Positions 53,536-61,601 of a DNA stretch of 64,000 nt are shown here, piece after piece. The position numbers and the translations under genes are program-made. Each line of letters starts with the position of its first letter. Position 1 is the first letter of the stretch. Below the pieces are notes generated by a model. That model was not told where the DNA came from. It saw only the letters and a list, made by a program, of their open reading frames with translations, and did no database searches. Source of the DNA: CAG-452 sp045531335. Lineage in GTDB: Bacteria; Bacillota; Clostridia; TANB77; CAG-508. Location: contig JAZSDU010000048.1 of assembly GCA_045531335.1 (NCBI GenBank), positions 29,801-93,800 of the forward strand, read 5' to 3'.

Positions 53536-53949
53536 TTATATAGTGTCTTTCAATTTTTTTAAATTTTTTGATAACGATATAACTTCTGACTCTATTTTTA
53601 TAAGTTCATCATCTATCACAACATAATTTTCAATTATCACATTTTCTAAATTCATCATTTTTTCAAGTTCTTGTCCAATATAATGTATTTGTACACAATG
53701 AGGAGATTTATCAACTGTTGCAAAAATTATCTTTTTTATTTTACCTGTTCTTAGCATTCCTCCTATTTTGCTTATAGCCATATTTATATGAGTTTGTTCT
53801 AAGCACAATTCGTATATGTTTTCTGATAATTCTTTTATTTTATCAAATCCTTTTGGTTGCATTCTAGGCACACATGTTCCCATTACAACAATTGTTTCAT
53901 CTACATCATATATATTCGTTTTAAGTAAATTTTTTATCAATTTAATCAC
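53536..53949 (-). CDS. Unknown protein of 137 residues
   Basis: The protein has alternating strands and helices with DETIVVMGTCVPRMQ at the start, IIFATVDKSPHCVQIHYIG in the middle and a charged helical end. Cysteine and histidine in the middle block could bind a metal or cluster. I do not recognise the family. Its start overlaps the stop of the hydrolase gene by four bases, so the two are coupled. Confidence 0.5.
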   Translation of the reverse strand: MIKLIKNLLKTNIYDVDETIVVMGTCVPRMQPKGFDKIKELSENIYELCLEQTHINMAISKIGGMLRTGKIKKIIFATVDKSPHCVQIHYIGQELEKMMNLENVIIENYVVIDDELIKIESEVISLSKNLKKLKDTI

Positions 53950-54503
53950 CTTTTTTCTATTATTTCTAATACTTTAGGTATAGTTTCTAATCCACTCTTA
54001 TTTCCCATATGTCCGATTCCTTTTATAAGTATTGGTATCGCATTAATATCTTTAGCATACTCCTCTAATGCTTCAAAAGGTATTATATGGTCATTATCAC
54101 TATATATTGAATACCTAACATTAATACATTCTTTAAACTTATTTTTTTCTTTATCATTTACTAAAAATTCTTTTAAAGCTCTGCTTAAATCATCTCTGTT
54201 TTCGCATTCAAACTCTTTTGCAAATCCTGCTAAGCTTATATATAAATCAATTTCTAAATTATTTTCACATATATATTTTATCAAAAATTCATTTCCAATT
54301 GAATGTGCAATAACAATGGTATCTTTATTAAGATTTTGTTTGTAGTTATCCATAATGTTTTTCCACTTAGAATATATTACACCTTCTCTTGTTGGAAACT
54401 CAGGGATTATAACTTTATATCCTTTATTTTTTAATTCATTTTCTAACCAATTATATATTTTTGGTATTCCATTATATCCATGTATAAGTATTACATTTTT
54501 CAT
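53946..54503 (-). CDS. RBBP9/YdeN-family serine hydrolase
   Basis: The 185-residue alpha/beta hydrolase shows ILIHGYNG at the start, the nucleophile elbow AHSIGN, the acidic residue in IYSDNDHIIP and the catalytic histidine in GIGHMGNKSG. The size and order fit the RBBP9/YdeN group of small serine hydrolases, whose natural substrates are largely unknown. Confidence 0.85.
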   Translation of the reverse strand: MKNVILIHGYNGIPKIYNWLENELKNKGYKVIIPEFPTREGVIYSKWKNIMDNYKQNLNKDTIVIAHSIGNEFLIKYICENNLEIDLYISLAGFAKEFECENRDDLSRALKEFLVNDKEKNKFKECINVRYSIYSDNDHIIPFEALEEYAKDINAIPILIKGIGHMGNKSGLETIPKVLEIIEKR

Positions 54504-54617
54504 AGATTATTCTTCACCTTATTATTTACTAATTTATTATTCTCCAGCTTTTAATTTATTTGCTGCTCATATGATTCTCTTTTTATTTTTTAATTTTATC
54601 ATAAGATTATATAAAAA

Positions 54618-54659
54618 TAAAGCACATAACATATTAATTGTTACATGCTTTTATTTTCT
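54618..54659. terminator. Hairpin terminator near the end of the second cupin gene
   Basis: AAAATAAAGCA and TGCTTTTATTT form an imperfect stem around an AT-rich loop that itself contains TAAC/GTTA. It overlaps the stop codon. Confidence 0.5.
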
Positions 54660-55002
54660 ATTCTTCTATTAATTTATGTTGTTCAGGGTACCATGCTGGC
54701 GCGCAAGGCATTGCTATTGTGCAATAAGCATCCCAGTAATAAGTTTCCCCTTTATCTATTAAAACAATATCACCTTTTTTAAATTCTATTTTTTCATCTT
54801 TTTTATTTAAAGTTCCATGCCCTTCCATGCAATAAATTAATTCTTTACATTCTTCATTTACACAATATCCTTCATCTGGATATCTTCCGCTTATATAAGC
54901 AATTCCAAAATTAATATCTTTATCATTTAGCTCGTATTCTAAAACCTTACATTTATCACTATTTTTAAATTCTTGTGCATCTTCTAGTTTTACTAATTTC
55001 AT
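54658..55002 (-). CDS. Cupin domain protein
   Basis: The 114-residue protein starts at 55002 behind GGGAGG. It is a single cupin barrel with YCMEGHGTLNKKDEKIEFKKGD in the centre and a PGxxY-like TYYWDAYC at the second motif. A -10 box (TGATACAAT) is just upstream. It seems a stand-alone gene; substrate unknown. Confidence 0.8.
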   Translation of the reverse strand: MKLVKLEDAQEFKNSDKCKVLEYELNDKDINFGIAYISGRYPDEGYCVNEECKELIYCMEGHGTLNKKDEKIEFKKGDIVLIDKGETYYWDAYCTIAMPCAPAWYPEQHKLIEE

Positions 55003-55055
55003 AAAGTTTCCTCCCTTCGTCGTTATTGTATCATAAGTTTTCATAAAAATAAAGC

Positions 55056-55082
55056 ATGCAATTTAATTTTGCATGCAAATAA
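55056..55082 (-). terminator. Terminator between the radical SAM gene and the cupin gene
   Basis: GCATGCAA and TTGCATGC form an eight-pair stem flanked by AT-rich runs. Confidence 0.6.
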
Positions 55083-55086
55083 AATA

Positions 55087-55941
55087 TTAATTTTTTCTCT
55101 TATTTTCTAATCTCTTCAAGAATCCACATGTTCTACAAAGTTTGCAAGTTATAACTCCATTTTCAAAATTCTTTTTAATGGTTATACTTTTTTCTTTGTT
55201 TAATATCTCTTCTATTGTTTCTTTAAATATATTTCCAAGAGGTATATCTCCATTGTTATCTAAACAACATGGAACTACAGTTCCATCAACAAGTATTGCT
55301 ACTTGTTCTTTTAATGCTAAGCATCTTCCCTTTTCTATTATAGGTTCATTGTTTAGGTTTGGCCATTCAAATTCTATATCTTGATTTATAAAAATATTTT
55401 CTCTTAATTTAATAAATTCGTTTTCTACTAGATGCTTACTTAAATTTGAAATATTATAATAATCTTCTATTTGTTTTATTATACTATTATTTATATTGTT
55501 ATCTTTAATGTTTTGTAAATTCCAAAGTCTATATGAAATTATAACATTTTTTAACTCTTCTACACTTTCAAAAATATCAGTTAAATATTGTTTGTTTATA
55601 TTTTCATTTTGCACCATACTATGAAGAGAAAAGTTAATTTGTCTTACTGCATTAGAATTTTTAATTATTTCTAGTTTATCCTTTATTAAAGTTCCATTTG
55701 TTGTTATATTTGTTTTTAAATTGTATTTTTCAAGTATTTTAAGTATGTTTTCTAAATCTTTATGTAGAAGCGGTTCTCCTTTTACATGCAAAGCTACTAA
55801 CTTAGTGAATTTATGTATTTTTCTAATAACTTCTTCAAATTTTTCTAGACTCATAATTTCTTTTTTTCTATTTGTATCTGGACAAAATTCACAATTTAAA
55901 TTACAAATATTAGTTATTTCTATATATATTTTTTTAAACAT
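55087..55941 (-). CDS. Radical SAM/SPASM domain protein
   Basis: The 284-residue enzyme has the 4Fe-4S S-adenosylmethionine motif CNLNCEFC (CxxxCxxC) at residues 13-20 and LHVKGEPLLH, the SAM-binding GGEP-like block. A C-terminal SPASM-type cysteine set (CLALKEQ, VPCCLDNNG and CKLCRTCG) follows. Such enzymes modify peptides or small molecules. No precursor peptide is seen beside it. Gene neighbours are a CrtO-like protein and a cupin. Confidence 0.88.
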   Translation of the reverse strand: MFKKIYIEITNICNLNCEFCPDTNRKKEIMSLEKFEEVIRKIHKFTKLVALHVKGEPLLHKDLENILKILEKYNLKTNITTNGTLIKDKLEIIKNSNAVRQINFSLHSMVQNENINKQYLTDIFESVEELKNVIISYRLWNLQNIKDNNINNSIIKQIEDYYNISNLSKHLVENEFIKLRENIFINQDIEFEWPNLNNEPIIEKGRCLALKEQVAILVDGTVVPCCLDNNGDIPLGNIFKETIEEILNKEKSITIKKNFENGVITCKLCRTCGFLKRLENKRKN

Positions 55942-55951
55942 TTTTGCACCT

Positions 55952-56509
55952 TTAAAATTTTCTTTTTTCTAAAATTTTTACAATTCTCGGTCTATTATAT
56001 CTTTGAATTACAATAAATTGAGCATCAAAAAGCATTGCAACAATTGCTGTTACTAAAAAAATACAAAGGTGCCCCCAAGCAATTGCAAATAACAAAGTTG
56101 ATAGTGAAATCAGTTCATTAATCCAATGGTCTGTTTCTGCTTTTGTCATAGTGTTTGCTATTTCTTCTAGTGAATAATTTTTTAATGAAAATAGTTCTGG
56201 ATTATATGTCAAAGCTTTTCCTTTCCATTTTTTTACACGCAATTTTTTGTATAACTTCTTTTCAAATCTTCTTTCTTTAAACCACCATTGTTTATAATTT
56301 ATATTAAATAGTTTTGTAACATTTCCCATAATGATTCTCATCCATAAATGATACATTATTGTAAAGGATGCTATTCCTATCCATAAAATTATTCCATTTT
56401 TATTAATATTTCCATAGTATAAAGCAAAGCAAACTATTGCAACAACAAGTGTCATTGCAATTACACAATACATAAATATAGCTGGTCCACTTTTCTTAGT
56501 TTTACTCAT
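55952..56509 (-). CDS. CrtO-like acyltransferase family membrane protein
   Basis: The 185-residue protein has two N-terminal spans, a basic stretch RFEKKLYKKLRVKKWKGKAL and the motif TKAETDHWINELISL, then two further spans. This plan resembles the glycosyl-diaponeurosporenoate acyltransferase (CrtO) family, in which a Glu-x-x-His pair is catalytic. The match is from memory, and no carotenoid genes lie nearby, so the substrate is open. Confidence 0.5.
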   Translation of the reverse strand: MSKTKKSGPAIFMYCVIAMTLVVAIVCFALYYGNINKNGIILWIGIASFTIMYHLWMRIIMGNVTKLFNINYKQWWFKERRFEKKLYKKLRVKKWKGKALTYNPELFSLKNYSLEEIANTMTKAETDHWINELISLSTLLFAIAWGHLCIFLVTAIVAMLFDAQFIVIQRYNRPRIVKILEKRKF

Positions 56510-56654
56510 TTTTCCTCCTATACTTTTTCAAAATTAATGCCTAGTTTAATACTTCTTCTAAAATTTCAACTTGGCACTTAGTTGCATCTAATTTTACTTT
56601 AGCCCCTATCAGCATAACAATATTTATCTTTTTTTAGCAAGGCTTTGTGAGAAG

Positions 56655-56680
56655 CGGACGACTACTAGTCGCCCCTACAT
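56655..56680. repeat. Dispersed GC-rich palindrome, copy 8
   Basis: CGACT (56659-56663) pairs with AGTCG (56667-56671) in the core, flanked by GCGGA and CCCCTACATT. It lies between the S1-protein gene and the CrtO-like gene. Confidence 0.65.
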
Positions 56681-56721
56681 TACTCTACTTTTTGTTATTA
56701 TCTACTAAACATTAATATTTT

Positions 56722-57639
56722 CTATCCATTTATATATTCTTCATATCCGTATTCTTTAGATGTTCCTTCTAATTCTTTAATAGATAGTCCTATTTTTAAT
56801 TTTTCTTTATCTATGTTTATAATTTTTGCATTAACTATTTGTCCTAACTCAAGTTCATCTTCTGGTTTTGTAACTCTTTTTAGAGTTGTTATTTCTGAAT
56901 TATGAACCAATCCTTCTAGTCCTTTTTCTATTTCTAAAAATGCTCCAAATGGTGCATATTTTACTACTTTACATGTTACAATATCATTTGTTTTATATTT
57001 GTCAATTAAAGAAAACCAAGGATTTTCTCCTTTTAAAGGATATTCTAATGCTATTTTTCTTTCTTCTTTATTAAATGATTTTATTTTAACTTCTATATCT
57101 TCGTTTAGATTAAATTTATCTTCTAGTTTTTGGTTTTTATCCCAAGTTAATTCTGATATATGTGCAAGACCTGTAACATAACCTAAATCTACAAAAATTC
57201 CGTAATCTGCAATTTTAGAAACGGTTCCTCTGTATGTTTTTCCTACTGCTATATTATCCCAAAAATCTTGAATATTTTTAGTTTTTTCTATTTTTTGTTT
57301 TTCTCTTTCTTCTGCTTGTTTAATTCTTAATTCTTGTTCTTTTTTTCTATCTTCTCTTTTTTTGTATTTTTTATATGATAAAAGAACATTTCCTTCTCCA
57401 TCATTCCATTTTAAAACATCTGCTGTAATTGTATCTCCAGCTTTAAATTCATCTTTAGGATCTTTAGTTACATCATCTGAATACTCGCTTTTAGGTATAA
57501 TTCCATCAGCTTTATATTTGAAATCAACAAATATTTCTCCTTTACTAGATACTTGTATTATAGTTCCTGTAATTGTTTTGTCATCCTTTTCAGTATTTAA
57601 TGATTCTGCATATAATCTTTGTAAATCTTTTTCTGTCAT
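56722..57639 (-). CDS. S1 RNA-binding domain protein (ribosomal S1-like)
   Basis: The 305-residue protein contains three S1 OB-folds: about 20-85 (GTIIQVSSKGEIFVDFKYKADGIIP), 135-205 (GTVSKIADYGIFVDLGYVTGLAHISEL) and 220-285 (CKVVKYAPFGAFLEIEKGLEGLVHNSEI). A charged linker (KEQELRIKQAEEREKQKIEK) joins the first two. It is a short ribosomal protein S1 relative, probably binding mRNA during translation initiation. Confidence 0.85.
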   Translation of the reverse strand: MTEKDLQRLYAESLNTEKDDKTITGTIIQVSSKGEIFVDFKYKADGIIPKSEYSDDVTKDPKDEFKAGDTITADVLKWNDGEGNVLLSYKKYKKREDRKKEQELRIKQAEEREKQKIEKTKNIQDFWDNIAVGKTYRGTVSKIADYGIFVDLGYVTGLAHISELTWDKNQKLEDKFNLNEDIEVKIKSFNKEERKIALEYPLKGENPWFSLIDKYKTNDIVTCKVVKYAPFGAFLEIEKGLEGLVHNSEITTLKRVTKPEDELELGQIVNAKIINIDKEKLKIGLSIKELEGTSKEYGYEEYING

Positions 57640-57662
57640 ATTATTAACATCTCCTTTTAATA

Positions 57663-57914
57663 TTAATTTTTATCAATTACTTTTTTAGCATAAGAACAAT
57701 CAGCAATAAGTTTTTTATTATATTTTTTTGCATTTTCTATAATATTTTCTACAAGTTTTCTTGCAATTTCTTGTCCTTGATACAAATTACTAACTTCTGT
57801 ATGAACTATATTCCAAGTTTCTTCTGTTTCTATATAATCGCATTCTCCAATTTGCATATCATTATCGTATGCTATGGATTTATTGTTATCTTTATCAAAC
57901 TTTATCTCAATCAT
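57663..57914 (-). CDS. YjdJ-type GNAT protein
   Basis: The 83-residue protein is a minimal GNAT fold of the YjdJ type: TEETWNIVHTEVSNLYQGQEIARKLVENI carries the acetyl-CoA loop (YQGQEIA) and IADCSYAKKVI ends the fold. Its end overlaps the next gene's reading frame by eight bases. These small proteins may acetylate metabolites. Confidence 0.8.
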   Translation of the reverse strand: MIEIKFDKDNNKSIAYDNDMQIGECDYIETEETWNIVHTEVSNLYQGQEIARKLVENIIENAKKYNKKLIADCSYAKKVIDKN

Positions 57915-58419
57915 AATAACCTCCTGTTTTTTCTTTATAATACCCTATTATTGAGCTAATAAATGCTATACTTATTAAAATTACTCCTAAAACTGATTTT
58001 ATATATATATCATAAATTATCATAAGTCCGTTTACAATTATTCCTAACATTTTATATATTTTCGTATTTTTTTGCCAAAGAGCATATGTATAAATTAGTG
58101 TTGCAATTATATTAAATAAACAAAAATAACTATTAAATGTAAAAATAGAAGCAATTAATGTCAGTAAAAGAATTAATGCTAAATTTAACACATTCTTTTT
58201 GTTTTTTGTAAATAGTAAATTTCTTATTATTGCTACTAAACACATTGCCATTCCAGTATATGCATTTAATAATACATAAGATATACTGCTAATAATAGTT
58301 GCAACAATTCCATATATTAAAATTTTATTACTATCTTTTAAATTAAATGTGTAGCTATAAATCAAATAATAAATGATTACTAAAATTTGTGATAATATGT
58401 ATGTTAACGATAGCGTCAT
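57907..58419 (-). CDS. YgjV family membrane protein, second copy
   Basis: The 170-residue protein has six spans and the same landmarks as the copy at 31.4 kb: YILSQILVIIYYLIYSYTF, VLLNAYTGMAMCLVAIIRN and YTYALWQKNTKIYKMLG. The function is unknown. Confidence 0.75.
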   Translation of the reverse strand: MTLSLTYILSQILVIIYYLIYSYTFNLKDSNKILIYGIVATIISSISYVLLNAYTGMAMCLVAIIRNLLFTKNKKNVLNLALILLLTLIASIFTFNSYFCLFNIIATLIYTYALWQKNTKIYKMLGIIVNGLMIIYDIYIKSVLGVILISIAFISSIIGYYKEKTGGYYD

Positions 58420-58434
58420 ATAATCTTACTCCTT

Positions 58435-59016
58435 TTATTTTGTACAATATTTTTCTAATAACAACTCTCTAAAATATTCTGCTGGATATATATAATCTTT
58501 TTTATTATTTCTATTAATACCAACTATATGTTTCCAGTTAATATCATTGTTGATTTTTCTTGTTTTTAGTATACCTTTTTCAATATACTCATAAAAATGA
58601 TATCCATCCTCTGCAAAATCTAATTGGTTATGATTAAGTGAAGCGATAATACTTTTATCTTGCAATTTAGAAAAAGCACATACTGGATAATCTTCAAAAA
58701 ACTTTTCTAATATTTTTTTCATTTTTTTATCCTTATCATATATATCAAATAAATATTTAGCAATAGCGTCAGCAATATATGCTATTTGTTCTTTTTCTAA
58801 ATCAAATATAAATACAGTAAGTTTACTTGCAAAATTCATTGCCTGTATACATTTTCTTCCATCAAAATAAAATATTTTAATTCCCCATTCAAGTAATTTA
58901 TTATTACTTTCTTTTTCTATTACTTTTGTCGATAATAACTGATTAAAAGTTGATAGTTCATCTGGCATTGGAATATCTAATTCTTTTATTGTTTGTTTTG
59001 TTGCATATAAAATCAT
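58435..59016 (-). CDS. Unknown protein, DUF6933-like
   Basis: The 193-residue protein starts MILYATKQTIKELDIPMPDE, with KIFYFDGRKCIQAMNFASKLTVFI, which fits my memory of the DUF6933 family. There is no membrane span. It lies downstream of three tandem TTGACCTAT repeats, which may carry its control elements. Confidence 0.5.
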   Translation of the reverse strand: MILYATKQTIKELDIPMPDELSTFNQLLSTKVIEKESNNKLLEWGIKIFYFDGRKCIQAMNFASKLTVFIFDLEKEQIAYIADAIAKYLFDIYDKDKKMKKILEKFFEDYPVCAFSKLQDKSIIASLNHNQLDFAEDGYHFYEYIEKGILKTRKINNDINWKHIVGINRNNKKDYIYPAEYFRELLLEKYCTK

Positions 59017-59051
59017 AAATTATCTCTTTCTTATAAAATAAATTTTTTAAT

Positions 59052-59150
59052 TTATTTGACCTATGAATTTTATAAGTCAAATTTTTTGATTTTTTTGACC
59101 TATGAATTTTTATAAGTCAATTTTTTTGATTTTTTTGACCTATGAATTTA
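59052..59150. repeat. Three tandem 39-40 base repeats with inner dyad
   Basis: TTGACCTATGAATTT recurs at 59056, 59095 and 59135. In the first two copies the unit closes with ATAAGTCAA, so that TTGACCTAT and ATAAGTCAA form an inverted repeat. The third copy is cut after GAATTTATT. It lies between the Fic gene and the DUF6933-like gene. Confidence 0.7.
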
Positions 59151-60284
59151 TTTTAAAAATAAATCAGTGTATTTTTGGAATTTAAAAATCTGATTTCTGC
59201 TATATCCTGTTGTTTCAACAATAATGTTCTTTTCTAATAAGCTATTTATAATATTTTTTATAGTTCCTTCCTTTATTCCAGTTAATTTAGATAGTTTTTT
59301 TCTATTAATAGCAGGTTCATCATATAATAAATCAATTACTTTTTTCGCATTTTCTGGTTTTACTGGTAATTCCATAATAATCTTATCCATTTCTATAGTT
59401 AATTCAACTACATTTCTAAATTTTTCTTTTGCAGTTTTTGATGTTTCAATAACCGCTTCTAAGAAAAATTTAATCCATCCTATCATATCATTATTAGTTC
59501 TTACTCTTGTAAGCATATCATAATATGTATCTTTATTTCTTTCAATATAGTCAGAAATGTATAGACAAGATTTTTCAAGCATTCCTTTACTTTGTATATA
59601 CAATGGAATAAGTAGTCTTCCTATTCTTCCGTTACCATCTAAAAATGGATGTATAGATTCGAATTGATAATGTAAAATCGCGATTTTTATTAAGTCTGGT
59701 GTATCTATTTCTTCATTGTTTATAAATTTTTCAAAATCTGATAAACATTCTGCAACTTCTGTATATGGTGGTGGAACATACACTGCTGTACTTGGCATAC
59801 TGCCACCTATCCAGTTTTGTGATATTCTAAATTCTCCTGGTGTTTTATGTTCTCCTCTAACTCCGTTCATTAATATTCCGTGTATTTCTCTAATTAATCT
59901 AGTACATACAGGAAAACCTTCTCTTATCCTTTGAACTCCATAATTTGTAGCTTTAACATAGTTTTGTACTTCTTCCCAATCATCTCTTTTTTCTGGATTA
60001 ATATCTGTAATATCTAACAAATCTTCTTCTACTGTTGTTCTTGTTCCTTCGATTCTACTTGATTTATTAGCTTCAATTTTTACATGCATTTTTATATATA
60101 GATCTACATTTGGTATTAATAATGAATATGCGTTTAATTCTCCAATTTGTCTGTTTGCTTCAGCTAATAGTTTGTCTAATTTGGTATCATCCCATCCCCA
60201 ATTGTAATTTATTTTGCTTGGAATAAATGCCTTATAGTCATTCATTTTTATATATTCGCCTGATTTGTATTTTTCTAATTTCAT
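59148..60284 (-). CDS. Fic-domain protein (AMPylator type) with C-terminal HTH
   Basis: The 378-residue protein has the full Fic motif HPFLDGNGRIGR (residues about 210-221) in a Fic domain. An N-terminal block with KSSRIEGTRTTVEEDL carries the inhibitory S/TxxxE[G/N]-like SRIEGT helix. The C-terminus has a winged HTH (NRKKLSKLTGIKEGTIKNIINSLLEK). Such proteins add AMP to targets and often control themselves. The previous gene and the 60.7 kb operator belong to the same unit. Confidence 0.9.
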   Translation of the reverse strand: MKLEKYKSGEYIKMNDYKAFIPSKINYNWGWDDTKLDKLLAEANRQIGELNAYSLLIPNVDLYIKMHVKIEANKSSRIEGTRTTVEEDLLDITDINPEKRDDWEEVQNYVKATNYGVQRIREGFPVCTRLIREIHGILMNGVRGEHKTPGEFRISQNWIGGSMPSTAVYVPPPYTEVAECLSDFEKFINNEEIDTPDLIKIAILHYQFESIHPFLDGNGRIGRLLIPLYIQSKGMLEKSCLYISDYIERNKDTYYDMLTRVRTNNDMIGWIKFFLEAVIETSKTAKEKFRNVVELTIEMDKIIMELPVKPENAKKVIDLLYDEPAINRKKLSKLTGIKEGTIKNIINSLLEKNIIVETTGYSRNQIFKFQKYTDLFLK

Positions 60285-60306
60285 CCTTTAATCACCTCCA
60301 AGAACA

Positions 60307-60717
60307 TTACAAAGCATTTATATTATTAGTTAAGGCTTTCTTTAAATATTCAAGCATTTGCTCACTTTGTTTTTCTCTTATCTTTTTATCTTCTATATAT
60401 TCTTCAACAGTCCACTTCTTTAATCTTGAAACAGCTAATTCTTTATATTTATTTAGTATATCAATAATATTTTTTACCATAATTATTTCTTCATATGTTA
60501 TCTCTTTACTTGATAAAAATTGAGTGTCTAATACAAAGTCATATTTAACTTCTTTTTCTAAACAAATTGTTTTAGCAATAATAATTAGACTACCAAGTTC
60601 AACAAAAAATTCATCGGAACTAAAATTTGTTTTTAATTTATAACCTTTCAGTACTTCTTTCTTAATTATCTCCCTTAACTCTTTTATAGTCTTAACATTA
60701 CTTTCCAAATTGTTCAT
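60307..60717 (-). CDS. Unknown protein cotranscribed with the Fic gene
   Basis: The 136-residue protein starts at ATG 60717 (GTGAGG upstream). It is helical, with KTIKELREIIKKEVLKGYKL, FFVELGSLIIIAK and KWTVEEYIEDKKIREKQSEQ. I do not recognise it. It precedes the Fic gene by 22 bases and is controlled by the palindromic operator at its start, so it may be an antitoxin or target of Fic; that is inference. Confidence 0.5.
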   Translation of the reverse strand: MNNLESNVKTIKELREIIKKEVLKGYKLKTNFSSDEFFVELGSLIIIAKTICLEKEVKYDFVLDTQFLSSKEITYEEIIMVKNIIDILNKYKELAVSRLKKWTVEEYIEDKKIREKQSEQMLEYLKKALTNNINAL

Positions 60718-60747
60718 AAATACTAACCTCACTTTCAGTTAGTATTT
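60718..60747. promoter_or_regulatory. Palindromic operator of the Fic operon
   Basis: AAATACTAAC (60718-60727) and GTTAGTATTT (60738-60747) form a perfect 10-base inverted repeat between the -10 region and the start codon. TTGACA lies just upstream on the minus strand. The C-terminal HTH of the Fic protein or the upstream protein could bind it. Confidence 0.6.
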
Positions 60748-60887
60748 TGCCAAACTTTTGTTTTGTTTGTCAATATGTAGGTTTTATTTCTTTAATTCTA
60801 AATAGGCAACATTTTCCACATGGCTCGTTTGTCGCATAAGAACATATTTTTATATGCTTGTATGCTACGTAAGAACATACTCATTAA

Positions 60888-61418
60888 TTACAATTCATAT
60901 TCATATATTTTACAATTTTCATTAATATTATATGAATTTCCATTAATAGGAATTTTATTAAAGTACCAATAAATTGCTCTTGATATTCCACCATGTGTTA
61001 CTAATAAAATTTCTTCATTTTTATATTCTTTTTTTAATTCATCTAAGAAATCTTTTATTCTCAGATAAACATCTTTCATTGATTCAAGTTCAGGATATTT
61101 TGTTTGTGAATTATAGTTCCAAAACACATCCCAATCCAATTTTTCAAAAGGGACATTTTCATATATTCCCATATCTCTTTCTTTTAATCTGTCTTCTATT
61201 TCTACTGGAATGTTCTTATCTAAATTAAAAAGATTTAATGTATGTTTTGCTCTTTCAATAGGTGAACAATAAATTTTACTCAAATTTAATTTTTTTAATT
61301 CTTTTCCTACATTAATCGCTTGTTGAACTCCATTTTCATTTAATGGTTCATTTAAATTAGCAATAATTCTATTTCTTCCTTGTTCGGTTTCACCATGCCT
61401 TATAACATATATTTTCAT
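60888..61418 (-). CDS. Histidine phosphatase family protein
   Basis: The 176-residue protein starts at 61418 (GTGGAG site). It has RHGETEQGRN, CSPIERAKHT, RERDMGIYE-like LKERDMGIYE and VTHGGISRA, the catalytic set of the phosphoglycerate-mutase-like family. A paralogue is at 20.7 kb. Confidence 0.85.
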   Translation of the reverse strand: MKIYVIRHGETEQGRNRIIANLNEPLNENGVQQAINVGKELKKLNLSKIYCSPIERAKHTLNLFNLDKNIPVEIEDRLKERDMGIYENVPFEKLDWDVFWNYNSQTKYPELESMKDVYLRIKDFLDELKKEYKNEEILLVTHGGISRAIYWYFNKIPINGNSYNINENCKIYEYEL

Positions 61419-61601
61419 TATTTTCACTCCACTTTATTTTTTAGTCTTATTTATATTAAGTTTTTTATATATTCCCACATTCTAGGTTAAATATAAATTT
61501 TACTAAAAAGCATTTAGATTTTGATTTTTTTGTCTCATTTTTACATTTCGTTTTAATTTTAGATATATCTTCTATTCTTACAAATTCAAGTATTACAGGA
61601 T

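Noticed and set aside
56538..56612. 24-codon frame (MLIGAKVKLDATK...) resembling the start of a transposon protein
   Set aside because: It is too short, with weak resemblance and no ribosome binding site.
59041..59150. Short CRISPR-like array
   Set aside because: The spacing between dyads is itself repeated rather than unique spacers, there are only three units and no cas gene is present.
61460..61601. Open frame continuing after rlmD (reading ...LEFVRIEDISKIKTK...)
   Set aside because: It has no ribosome binding site or start that fits, and a chance open frame of about 50 codons is common in AT-rich DNA. rlmD already has its proper C-terminus.
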